A stretch of DNA of 6,243 nt, taken from assembly GCA_003504035.1 (NCBI GenBank), contig DOBW01000209.1:1-6243 (forward strand), written 5' to 3'. The notes beneath the pieces are model-generated. The model had not been told where the DNA came from, made no database searches, and worked only from the letters and a program-made list of their open reading frames with translations. The stretch is from Rhodospirillaceae bacterium (GTDB lineage: Bacteria; Pseudomonadota; Alphaproteobacteria; UBA9219). A program made the translations under genes and the position numbers. This document shows, one piece after another, positions 1 through 6,141 of this stretch (positions within the stretch are counted from its first letter, which is position 1; every line of letters begins with the position of its first letter).

Positions 1-38
1 TTCTTAAGTGGAATGACTATATTTAGTGTAAAGCCCTA

Positions 39-1568
39 TCAAACAAACGCAGCGGTATATTTTTCGATAAAGCCTTTGAGCTTATCATCCGTCTCCGACG
101 TGATTTTCAATTCAGCACGGATGGAAGAAAGAATGTCAGCACCATCAGCACGAAGTTTAATCAGAAGCCCTTTTTCAAAACGTCCAATATCCGTCACCTT
201 AATCTCATCAAGAAGACCGCGCACACCTGCATAAATGGAGCAAACTTGCTCTTCAATAGGAAGAGGTTGATATTGATCTTGCTTGAGAAGCTCGGTCAAA
301 CGCGCACCACGTGCAAGAAGCTTTTTGGTCGTAGCATCAAGGTCCGAAGAAAACTGTGAAAAGGCTTCCATTTCACGGAACTGTGCGAGATCCAATTTAA
401 TAGAACCCGCCACTTGCTTCATCGCCTTAACCTGCGCGGCACTACCAACACGGCTAACGGACAGACCAACATTAATGGCAGGACGCACGCCCTTATAGAA
501 CAGCTCCGTTTCAAGGAAAATCTGACCATCTGTGATCGAGATAACGTTTGTCGGGATATAAGCCGAAACGTCACCCGCCTGCGTTTCAATAACAGGCAGC
601 GCCGTCAAAGACCCTGAACCTTCCCGATCATTCATCTTAGCCGCACGTTCAAGAAGACGTGAATGAAGATAGAAAACGTCACCCGGATAAGCCTCACGCC
701 CTGGAGGACGACGAAGCAACAAGGACATCTGGCGATAGGCAACAGCATGACGCGAAAGATCATCATAAACAATCAGAGCATGCTTGCCATTGTCGCGAAA
801 AAACTCACCCATCGCACAAGCTGTGTAAGGGGCGATGAACTGAAGCGGCGCAGGCTCCGAAGCCGTTGCGGCAACAACGATCGAATATTCCATGGCGCCA
901 GCATCTTCCAGCGTTTTAACAATCTGCGCGACGGTTGAACGCTTTTGGCCCACAGCAACATAAATGCAATGCAGCGTCTTTTTATCATCGCCAAGATCAT
1001 TGATTGATTTCTGATTGATAAAGGCATCAATCGCAACGGCTGTCTTACCAGTCTGACGATCACCAATAATAAGCTCACGTTGGCCACGTCCAATTGGAAC
1101 TAAAGAATCAATAGCCTTCAAACCAGTTTGCATTGGCTCGTTAACTGACTTGCGGGGAATAATTCCCGGAGCCTTAACTTCAACACGGGACATTTTGACA
1201 TTTTTAAGAGGCCCCTTGCCATCAATAGGATTACCAAGAGCATCCACAACGCGACCCAAAAGGCCTGCGCCTGTAGGAACTTCAACAATTGCGTCGGTAC
1301 GTTTAACAGAATCACCTTCGCGGATACTGCGGTCATCACCAAAGATAACAACACCAACACAATCCGATTCAAGGTTCAGCGCCATACCTTTGACACCGTT
1401 TTGAAACTCGACCATTTCGCCAGCGCGAACGTTATCAAGACCATAGACCAACGCAACACCATCACCAATGGACAGCACCTCGCCTACTTCGGCCATCTCT
1501 GCTGAAACGCCAAGATCTGAAATCTGTTGCTTTAAAACCGAAGAAATCTCCGATGCGCGAATATCCAT
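39..1568 (-). CDS. atpA: F1F0 ATP synthase subunit alpha
   Basis: This is the alpha subunit of the F1 catalytic head, which carries the non-catalytic nucleotide sites at the alpha/beta interfaces and forms the alpha3beta3 hexamer on the cytoplasmic face of the inner membrane. The 509-residue length is normal for the family (about 500-515). Visible in order are the N-terminal beta-barrel region (about 25-95), the Walker A motif GDRQTGKT at 169-176, the Walker B strand LIVYDD at 265-270, and the alpha/beta family signature [10 protein letters not shown] at 363-372. That signature is followed at once by Arg373, the conserved arginine finger position. A helical C-terminal domain follows. The ATG directly follows the atpH stop codon with no spacer, and a GGGAGG ribosome binding site 8 bases upstream lies inside atpH, so the two are translated as neighbours on one mRNA. 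The gene ends in TGA. Only 38 bases follow to the window edge and no atpG start is seen there. Confidence 0.98.
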   Translation of the reverse strand: MDIRASEISSVLKQQISDLGVSAEMAEVGEVLSIGDGVALVYGLDNVRAGEMVEFQNGVKGMALNLESDCVGVVIFGDDRSIREGDSVKRTDAIVEVPTGAGLLGRVVDALGNPIDGKGPLKNVKMSRVEVKAPGIIPRKSVNEPMQTGLKAIDSLVPIGRGQRELIIGDRQTGKTAVAIDAFINQKSINDLGDDKKTLHCIYVAVGQKRSTVAQIVKTLEDAGAMEYSIVVAATASEPAPLQFIAPYTACAMGEFFRDNGKHALIVYDDLSRHAVAYRQMSLLLRRPPGREAYPGDVFYLHSRLLERAAKMNDREGSGSLTALPVIETQAGDVSAYIPTNVISITDGQIFLETELFYKGVRPAINVGLSVSRVGSAAQVKAMKQVAGSIKLDLAQFREMEAFSQFSSDLDATTKKLLARGARLTELLKQDQYQPLPIEEQVCSIYAGVRGLLDEIKVTDIGRFEKGLLIKLRADGADILSSIRAELKITSETDDKLKGFIEKYTAAFV

Positions 1569-2156
1569 TTACGCTGCCTCCCGTTGCGTTTTGAGCTGGC
1601 GTTCGATTTGCGCCAACTTACCTTTTACTGACGCGTCAATAAGACGCGAACCAAACTTAACCATAAGCCCACCAAGCAGGCTCTTATCTTCTCTAACAAT
1701 AATATCGACCGTGCCGCCCATCAGCTTACTAAGTTGGGCAACCAGTTCTGTTCTCTGTGCTTGTGACAAAGCACACGCGGCCGTGACAAGTGCCGTACTT
1801 TGTCCGCGCAGCTCGGCAAACTCTTCACGAAAAGCATCAATCATGTGATCCAAAAGCGCTAAACGCCGATTAATCGCAACGCGCATTAAAAAAGACGTAG
1901 TGATCTCATTCAGCTTTGCGCTGGCAGCTATCTGCTTAATAACCTCACACGTTTTTTCTGAATGAAAGCGCGGATGCGTGGACATAAGCGTAAAATCACG
2001 ACTACCCGTGATCGCTTCGCCTAAAGCATCCAGATCAGCCAACACGGCATCTGTCTGCCCTTTTTCCTCGGCCAGCTCCAACAGCGCAAGCGCATAGCGC
2101 TGCGCCAAGATGGCGGTCTTTCCGGCTAGTGCTTTTGGTACGTGCTTTTCAGACAC
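1569..2156 (-). CDS. atpH: F1F0 ATP synthase subunit delta
   Basis: This is the delta subunit (OSCP homologue) of the peripheral stalk, which sits on top of F1 and ties it to the b subunits. The 195-residue length is slightly above the usual 175-185 because of a short N-terminal extension. The N-terminal helical domain carries the typical AQRYALALLELA segment at 18-29. The C-terminal family signature is clear around 159-182 (SLLGGLMVKFGSRLIDAS, then a lysine and leucine). The start is GTG, supported by a GGGAG motif 8 bases upstream (plus-strand 2165-2169) and a second AGGAG a little further out. It is the first gene of the local atp unit, directly upstream of atpA. Having the delta gene lead the cluster with no Fo genes before it fits the split alphaproteobacterial arrangement. 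The upstream neighbour is tag; priA often stands there in alphaproteobacteria. Confidence 0.96.
   Translation of the reverse strand: MSEKHVPKALAGKTAILAQRYALALLELAEEKGQTDAVLADLDALGEAITGSRDFTLMSTHPRFHSEKTCEVIKQIAASAKLNEITTSFLMRVAINRRLALLDHMIDAFREEFAELRGQSTALVTAACALSQAQRTELVAQLSKLMGGTVDIIVREDKSLLGGLMVKFGSRLIDASVKGKLAQIERQLKTQREAA
1577..1582 (-). promoter_or_regulatory. Ribosome binding site of atpA inside atpH
   Basis: GGGAGG on the minus strand lies 8 bases before the atpA ATG, inside the last codons of atpH. Because the atpH stop codon and the atpA start codon touch (TAA then ATG), ribosomes ending atpH can plausibly restart on atpA. The site supports the chosen atpA start. Confidence 0.75.
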
Positions 2157-2202
2157 AATGACGACTCCCGCTCCTGAGTAAAACGGCTTTAAACTCGTCA
2201 GG

Positions 2203-2231
2203 GAGATAGCAGAGCTAGCAGCCTAGCGCAA
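2203..2231 (-). promoter_or_regulatory. Candidate sigma-70-type promoter for atpH-atpA
   Basis: On the minus strand, a TTGCGC box (plus 2226-2231) is separated by exactly 17 bases from a TATCTC box (plus 2203-2208). The -10 box lies about 46 bases ahead of the atpH GTG. The spacing is ideal for a housekeeping promoter but both boxes are imperfect matches. It is the best candidate I see in the 92-base gap between tag and atpH. No terminator hairpin separates tag from atpH, so read-through from tag is also possible. This is an inference from motif and position only. Confidence 0.4.
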
Positions 2232-2248
2232 CATATCAAACCCACCTT

Positions 2249-2785
2249 TTAGGAGACTTTTTTCTGTATTTTCAAAATCTGCTTAAAAACAGGACAATCT
2301 GGCCTGTGCGCTCCTTCTAAATACCCCAAAGACATGAGAAACTCACCCACAATTTCGGGTCCTACAAACTTAAAAGTAGCGCGAAAGAGCTTAACCCAAT
2401 CCTTTTTGGGTCTTGGATGATGTGCATCAAGCCATGAAGAAAAACCGCTATAACTTTGACGAAGCTCGACAATTCGGCTTGCGTTCGTGATGATGGCCTC
2501 TATTTTGAGCCGGTTACGTATAATCCTCGAATCGCCCAAAAGCCGTTTTTTATCCCTCGCCCCATACATGGATACTTTTTTCGCATCAAATCCATCAAAA
2601 GCCTCATTCAGAGCTTCGCGTTTTTTAAGCACAGTTTCCCATGACAAGCCCGCCTGCATGATCTCGAGCGCCAAACGCTCAAACAAAACGCGCTCATCAC
2701 TAGCAGGAAACCCGTATTCCTTATCATGATAGGGCCCATGCAAAGAATGTCCCCGCGCTATGTCACAATAATGATTTACTTTCAT
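2249..2785 (-). CDS. tag: DNA-3-methyladenine glycosylase I
   Basis: This cytoplasmic base-excision repair enzyme removes 3-methyladenine from alkylated DNA. From the ATG at 2785 it is 178 residues, against 187 for E. coli Tag. The zinc ligands of the Tag family are present: Cys7 and His20 near the N-terminus (E. coli Cys4 and His17), and the H-x3-C pair His160 and Cys164 near the C-terminus. The catalytic-pocket glutamate is Glu41 in LEIMQAGLSWETVLKKR, aligned with E. coli Glu38. The later FKFVG stretch is also typical. The open frame extends upstream to a TTG at 2857, giving 24 extra residues. I prefer 2785 because it keeps the constant 3-residue offset from E. coli at Cys4, His17 and Glu38, and because the extension would overlap a possible divergent small gene. 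None of the candidate starts has a good ribosome binding site, so a leaderless mRNA is possible. The gene lies 92 bases upstream of atpH on the same strand. Confidence 0.93.
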   Translation of the reverse strand: MKVNHYCDIARGHSLHGPYHDKEYGFPASDERVLFERLALEIMQAGLSWETVLKKREALNEAFDGFDAKKVSMYGARDKKRLLGDSRIIRNRLKIEAIITNASRIVELRQSYSGFSSWLDAHHPRPKKDWVKLFRATFKFVGPEIVGEFLMSLGYLEGAHRPDCPVFKQILKIQKKVS

Positions 2786-2792
2786 AAAGTCT

Positions 2793-2822
2793 ATGTTACA
2801 CTTACCCTCATGACGAACGCAA
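2793..2822 (-). promoter_or_regulatory. Weak candidate promoter for leaderless tag mRNA
   Basis: On the minus strand TTGCGT (plus 2817-2822) and TAACAT (plus 2793-2798) are 18 bases apart. A start site 7-8 bases past the -10 box would fall on or next to the tag ATG at 2785, which would explain the missing ribosome binding site. Both boxes are poor consensus matches, and the region also overlaps the start of the putative small ORF on the other strand. Treat as tentative. Confidence 0.2.
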
Positions 2823-2938
2823 CGACACATAAAAAGGCGCTTTTGCCACAGCTTCAAGCTGTGCGGGCTAGCTTTGTGTCGACCACCCTTATTTGTGTGG
2901 CCCTTCTTCTCGTTGTCGTGAATGTGCTTCCTGCTTAG
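2810..2938 (+). CDS. Possible 42-residue single-span membrane microprotein
   Basis: An ATG at 2810 opens a 42-codon frame ending in TAG. The first 18 or so residues are polar with two lysines and one arginine (KK at 8-9, R at 18). Residues about 20-42 form a continuous hydrophobic stretch, including STTLICVALLLVVVNVLPA, long enough for one membrane helix. Positive charges before the helix predict a cytoplasmic N-terminus. The frame lies in the space left between tag (start 2785) and the next plus-strand gene (3011), 72 bases upstream of the latter, so the two could share a transcript. Against it: there is no purine-rich ribosome binding site before the ATG, and I recognise no family. A hydrophobic run this long could arise by chance in T-rich codons. 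Function unknown. Confidence 0.35.
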   Translation: MTNATTHKKALLPQLQAVRASFVSTTLICVALLLVVVNVLPA

Positions 2939-2996
2939 CAGGAAAAACAGAAACTACCTCACCCTACAATTTGCACTTTTTAAACTCCACGACAGA

Positions 2997-3002
2997 GAAG
3001 GA
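2997..3002 (+). promoter_or_regulatory. Ribosome binding site of the 3011 gene
   Basis: GAAGGA lies 8 bases before the ATG at 3011. It favours this ATG over the next in-frame ATG at 3023, which would be 20 bases away. A TACAAT hexamer at 2965-2970 could be a -10 box, but I see no convincing -35 partner at the right distance. Confidence 0.6.
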
Positions 3003-3010
3003 TATTCGCC

Positions 3011-3529
3011 ATGAAAACGTCTATGGCCCAACGACAAGAAACCCCTGAGGAACAACCGGCATCCCAAAAGGCAAAGCTTGTTGTTTTACCGAAACCACAA
3101 CCAAAAATGGACTTCGAAGAAGCCATCGTGAACATTTGCTCACTTGCAAGTTACAATACGGTTCGTGACGCTTTAAAAAAAGGGGAAACCCCCGATGGGA
3201 CAAAATTCTCTAAGAAGAAAAAGAACACCCTTATCGAAGCTACCCAGCAAGCTGCCAAAGAAATTGCCCAAGCAAAATTATCGGGTTTGCAAAATGCGCA
3301 AACATTTTTTCCAAGCAGCCCAGCTGTAGAAAAAGAAAAGAGAGAAATTATCTCTCTTTTCAAAGCCGCTGGCCACTTTAGAAAATGGAACGGCATGAAA
3401 GGCATGGGAGAAGAAGCAAAAATTAGGCAGCAATCAAAAGACGCGTGTCTTTTGGCTAGAATCGAAAGCACTGCGCAGAGCAAGAAAAAACAAATGCCTT
3501 ACCTACCACCCTCCCAGCATACTCTTTAG
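3011..3529 (+). CDS. Lysine-rich hypothetical protein, no recognised family
   Basis: I do not recognise this 172-residue protein. It is strongly basic: by hand count 24 lysines and 6 arginines against 18 acidic residues, with a KKKK run at 68-71 and a KKK run near the C-terminus. The first 32 or so residues are rich in Gln, Pro, Glu and Lys and look disordered. From about 34 to 95 it is likely helical (DFEEAIVNICSLASYNTV, then an Ala/Gln/Lys-rich helix). A second charged helical segment runs from about 107 to 155, and the tail is Pro/Ser-rich. There is no signal peptide, membrane span or obvious catalytic motif. The start has a good ribosome binding site, and codon use looks normal. It may be cotranscribed with the small frame at 2810. 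It converges on the beta-oxidation gene, with a hairpin terminator 69 bases past its stop. The charge would fit nucleic-acid binding, but that is only a guess. Confidence 0.75.
   Translation: MKTSMAQRQETPEEQPASQKAKLVVLPKPQPKMDFEEAIVNICSLASYNTVRDALKKGETPDGTKFSKKKKNTLIEATQQAAKEIAQAKLSGLQNAQTFFPSSPAVEKEKREIISLFKAAGHFRKWNGMKGMGEEAKIRQQSKDACLLARIESTAQSKKKQMPYLPPSQHTL
3335..3361 (+). repeat. Perfect 11-bp inverted repeat inside the hypothetical gene
   Basis: The arms GAAAAGAGAGA (3335-3345) and TCTCTCTTTTC (3351-3361) are perfectly complementary around a 5-base loop AATTA. The repeat is AT-rich and ends in a T run, so it resembles a weak intrinsic terminator, but it lies in frame within the coding region (encoding roughly EKREIISLF). 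It may be a coincidence of A- and T-rich codons. Confidence 0.5.
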
Positions 3530-3548
3530 AAAGAAAAGAAACCCAAAC

Positions 3549-3572
3549 GGGATCCGCTCTCGCGGAGATGAC
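3549..3572 (+). repeat. Imperfect REP-like palindrome
   Basis: The core TCCGC-TCTC-GCGGA (3553-3566) is a 5-bp stem with a 4-base loop, flanked by GGGA on the left and GATGACA on the right. Its right half (GCGG then TGAC) resembles the right half of the perfect hairpin at 3598-3631. It looks like a diverged member of the same class of dispersed extragenic palindrome, with a GCGG core and a TGACA end. Only one window is available, so I cannot show that it is repeated in the genome. Confidence 0.4.
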
Positions 3573-3597
3573 AATAAAGGCTAAAATCAAAAACAAT

Positions 3598-3636
3598 AAC
3601 CGTCACTCCCGCGCAAGCGGGAGTGACGGTTTCTTT
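3598..3636. terminator. Strong bidirectional hairpin terminator / REP-like palindrome
   Basis: A perfect 15-bp inverted repeat (arms 3598-3612 and 3617-3631) closes on a GCAA tetraloop of the stable GNRA type. The stem is GC-rich with AA/TT at its base. Rightward it runs into TTTCTTT. Leftward, on the minus strand, the stem is followed by ATTGTTTTTGATTTT. It can therefore end transcription of both the plus-strand gene stopping at 3529 and the minus-strand beta-oxidation gene stopping at 3649. Its core, CTCCCGC-GCAA-GCGGGAG inside GTCA/TGAC, also resembles dispersed palindromes found in many proteobacterial genomes. Confidence 0.8.
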
Positions 3637-3648
3637 AACGAAGAGATT

Positions 3649-5964
3649 TTAGTTTTTAAGCACTTTGCCTTTAGCCAGCATATGCTCGATACGAGCAAGC
3701 GTTTCTGGCATCTTGGCAAGATCAACGAACAACTCACGCTCAATGTCCATCAGCTTTTGTTCGCTAACGCCATTTTCTTCAGCACACAGAACGCGGGCAA
3801 ACATCGTGCCAATCGTTGTGTCGTGAGGCGACGGCTTGGCTGCCTCAAGTATAAGCTCTAAAGCTGCTTTACCTGCTGGCCCTGGTAAATCAACAGTCCG
3901 AGAGGCCGGTGGCGTGTAGCCTTGTGCTAGCTCCAAAACCTTTTTCTTGCCATCAAAGAGCAAACGATCACTGTTCATGCTGATACCATCGCTCTTACGC
4001 AAGAAGCCTAAAGCCATAGCATCCGCAGCAGAAGACGATACACGCATTGTCGAGATCAACTCGAACACCTTATTCACAGGAGGCGCATCATCACATCCAC
4101 AGCCGCATCCTTTAGCGGCCTCCGCAGCACGGCCTAGCATTTGCGTACAGCCGCCCCATCCCGGAATAAGCCCAACACCAAGCTCGACCAAACCAATGGC
4201 AAACTCACAATAGGACTGCACCGCCGAGCAATGAAGAGTAAGCTCACATCCGCCGCCCAAAGCCGACCCTGATGTGGCGGCAACAGATGGGAATGGTGCA
4301 AAGCGCAACTTGCTGTAAGTGTCCTGACCTTTTTTAATATAGGCATCAATCTCATCAAACTTACCTGCCTTAATCGAGTCACGGAAACTTGCCAGATTGG
4401 CTCCCGCCGAGAAAATGCCTTCATTGTGAATAACAAGGCCTTTCCATTTGCCATTACCATCACCAATCAACTCTCGCGTTTTGTTGAGCATATCCAAAAC
4501 GCCGTCATCCACGATATGCGCTTTAGTATTGAACGACAGGCACAACACACCGTCGCCAATATCCCACAAAGAAGCCGAAGCGCTTTTTTCAACAGGTTGA
4601 GAACCAATCTTTATATCGGAAAGCAACAAGACACCTTCCGCACGCGGCACATCAGCATAAGTTCCATCAAGCTGCAAGAACTGCCTCTTTCCGCCATCAA
4701 TGCGATAGAAGCTCTTTCCAGCTGCTTTTTCAAGCAAGGCCGGAACCTCACGAGACTCAGATTTCAACTTTTCCATAAACCAATCGGCTCCGACTTTGTC
4801 GAGCAGCTCAAAGGGACCAAACTTCCAATTATACCCCATCTTCATGCCATCATCGACAAGTGTAACATCGGCCACCGTGTCTGGCACCAAAACGAAGGCA
4901 TAGGAAAGCGTTTCAGAAACAACGCGCCAAGCAAACTGGCCAATCTTATCGTCCGCTTCACAAATTGCACGAAGATCATTGCCCGCCGCTTCAAGCGTTG
5001 GAATCTTAGGTGACGAAGAAGGTCCATAAGTACCCGTTTCCAGATTAATGGATTCTTTGCTCTTGCCTGCTTCAGTTTTTAAGACACGATAATAGCCGCC
5101 CTTACCTTTGCGTCCTGTGTATCCATCAGCAATCATCTTCTTGAACAATTCAGGTTCTTGATAAATGTTACGATAAACATCATCTGGCTCCAAAGTTGAA
5201 AGCAAGCTTTGGCCAATCAATGGCATCAGATCAAGGCCAATCAAATCAATCAAACCGAAAACACCTGTACGCGGAATACCCATCGGGCGACCACAAACGG
5301 CATCGGCCTCTTCAACAGTTAAGCCCAAATCCATCGCAGCATTCACCGCAGATTGAAGCCAGAACATGCCCAAGCGGTTGGCGATAAATCCTGGGGTGTC
5401 ATTACAAGGAACAACGCCCTTACCCAATTTTCTATCACAAAAATCGGCCATAAGCACTCGTGATTCCGGTGATGTCTGAGGTCCTGTGATAAGCTCCAAC
5501 AGGCGCATATAGCGAACAGGGTTGAAAAAATGCGTAATCATAAAGTCTTTGGCAAAACCTTCAGACTGATCACTAATCAAATTAGCCAAAGGAATGGTCG
5601 AGGTGTTTGATGACACGATCGAACCTGCCTTGCGAACAGAATCTACCTTCTTGTAAAGATCGCTTTTGATCTTGGGGTTTTCCAAGACAACTTCAACAAT
5701 CCAATCACATTCCGCAATTTTTTGAAGATCATCTTCAAGATTTGCTGGCGTAATGAACGCGGCAGCAGAAGGATGCATAAAGGGCGATCCACGCCCCATC
5801 ATCCTTTCCAAAGCCTTCTTTGCCATCACGTTACGGTCATCTGCATCTTGAGGCACGATGTCGAAAAGAAAAACGGGAACGCCTGCATTAGCAACTTGCG
5901 CAGCAATTTGGCTTCCCATAACGCCGGAACCAATAACGGCGACTTTGCGAATTTCAGATGGCAT
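3649..5964 (-). CDS. FadN-like 3-hydroxyacyl-CoA dehydrogenase / enoyl-CoA hydratase
   Basis: This bifunctional 771-residue beta-oxidation enzyme would hydrate enoyl-CoA and then oxidise 3-hydroxyacyl-CoA with NAD+. Domain order is dehydrogenase first, hydratase second, as in Bacillus FadN and opposite to FadB/FadJ. The dehydrogenase has the Rossmann motif GSGVMG (12-17), an NAD-ribose aspartate (Asp35), SSNTST (118-123), the catalytic His145 in THFFNP with Glu157, and PGFIANRL (191-198). A second dehydrogenase-like C-terminal domain follows (about 340-420). The hydratase (about 470-660) has SAGANL (519-524), GGGCEL (570-575) with catalytic Glu574, and the second catalytic Glu594 before the loop LIPGWGG. 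All key residues are kept, so both activities are likely. A cysteine-rich GCGCGC insert (619-624) is unusual. The ATG at 5964 has GAGGAG 7 bases upstream. The frame stays open upstream to 6237, but that extension would overlap asd and shows no family match. No thiolase or acyl-CoA dehydrogenase gene is in view. Confidence 0.94.
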   Translation of the reverse strand: MPSEIRKVAVIGSGVMGSQIAAQVANAGVPVFLFDIVPQDADDRNVMAKKALERMMGRGSPFMHPSAAAFITPANLEDDLQKIAECDWIVEVVLENPKIKSDLYKKVDSVRKAGSIVSSNTSTIPLANLISDQSEGFAKDFMITHFFNPVRYMRLLELITGPQTSPESRVLMADFCDRKLGKGVVPCNDTPGFIANRLGMFWLQSAVNAAMDLGLTVEEADAVCGRPMGIPRTGVFGLIDLIGLDLMPLIGQSLLSTLEPDDVYRNIYQEPELFKKMIADGYTGRKGKGGYYRVLKTEAGKSKESINLETGTYGPSSSPKIPTLEAAGNDLRAICEADDKIGQFAWRVVSETLSYAFVLVPDTVADVTLVDDGMKMGYNWKFGPFELLDKVGADWFMEKLKSESREVPALLEKAAGKSFYRIDGGKRQFLQLDGTYADVPRAEGVLLLSDIKIGSQPVEKSASASLWDIGDGVLCLSFNTKAHIVDDGVLDMLNKTRELIGDGNGKWKGLVIHNEGIFSAGANLASFRDSIKAGKFDEIDAYIKKGQDTYSKLRFAPFPSVAATSGSALGGGCELTLHCSAVQSYCEFAIGLVELGVGLIPGWGGCTQMLGRAAEAAKGCGCGCDDAPPVNKVFELISTMRVSSSAADAMALGFLRKSDGISMNSDRLLFDGKKKVLELAQGYTPPASRTVDLPGPAGKAALELILEAAKPSPHDTTIGTMFARVLCAEENGVSEQKLMDIERELFVDLAKMPETLARIEHMLAKGKVLKN

Positions 5965-6141
5965 TTTAAAACTCCTCATGATAAAACGCGCCAGAGCGAC
6001 GCACTTGCTATATGCACCTGAAACGCTAAAAAAACGGTTAAGTTCCTCTTTTTCATACAGCTGTGTACCCGATTGGTTGTTTTCAAGGTCAATCTCGCCT
6101 AGAGTGCGGCCTATAAAGAACAGAAAACCCAAGGTGTTATC
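5965..6141. promoter_or_regulatory. Divergent intergenic region between the FadN-like gene and asd
   Basis: These 177 bases must hold promoters for both genes. For asd, TATAAA at 6112-6117 is a good -10 box, but no clear -35 box stands 16-18 bases before it. For the beta-oxidation gene, the minus-strand reading of GCTATA at 6007-6012 gives TATAGC as a possible -10 box, again without a good -35 partner. An 8-base palindrome ACAGCTGT at 6057-6064 sits between them and could be an operator, but is too short to judge. Confidence 0.45.
5972..5977 (-). promoter_or_regulatory. Ribosome binding site that fixes the FadN-like start
   Basis: GAGGAG on the minus strand lies 7 bases before the ATG at 5964. 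This strong site decides the start against the 91-codon upstream extension of the open frame. The protein then begins MPSEIRKVAVIGSGVMG, the expected distance from a dehydrogenase start to its Rossmann motif. Confidence 0.85.

Noticed and set aside
1..38. Start of atpG after atpA
   Set aside because: The 38 bases after the atpA stop contain no minus-strand ATG or matching reading frame; the next gene must start beyond the window.
1468..1848. 126-residue plus-strand open frame across the atpA/atpH junction
   Set aside because: Antisense to two clear ATP synthase genes, with Ser/Arg-rich low-information composition typical of a shadow frame.
2786..2857. 24-codon N-terminal extension of tag starting at a TTG
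   Set aside because: Alignment with E. coli Tag (Cys4, His17, Glu38 all offset by 3 from the ATG at 2785) places the natural start at 2785.
3549..3631. Paired palindromes as a CRISPR array
   Set aside because: Only two dissimilar units are present, each a closed palindrome, with no identical repeats and no regular spacers.
3568..3861. 97-residue plus-strand open frame running through the hairpin into the FadN-like gene
   Set aside because: It reads through the terminator palindrome and then antisense to the conserved C-terminus; no support as a gene.
4426..5013. 195-residue plus-strand open frame antisense to the FadN-like gene
   Set aside because: It lies wholly opposite a well-supported gene with all its catalytic motifs, has no ribosome binding site I can see and resembles no family; it is a frame shadow.
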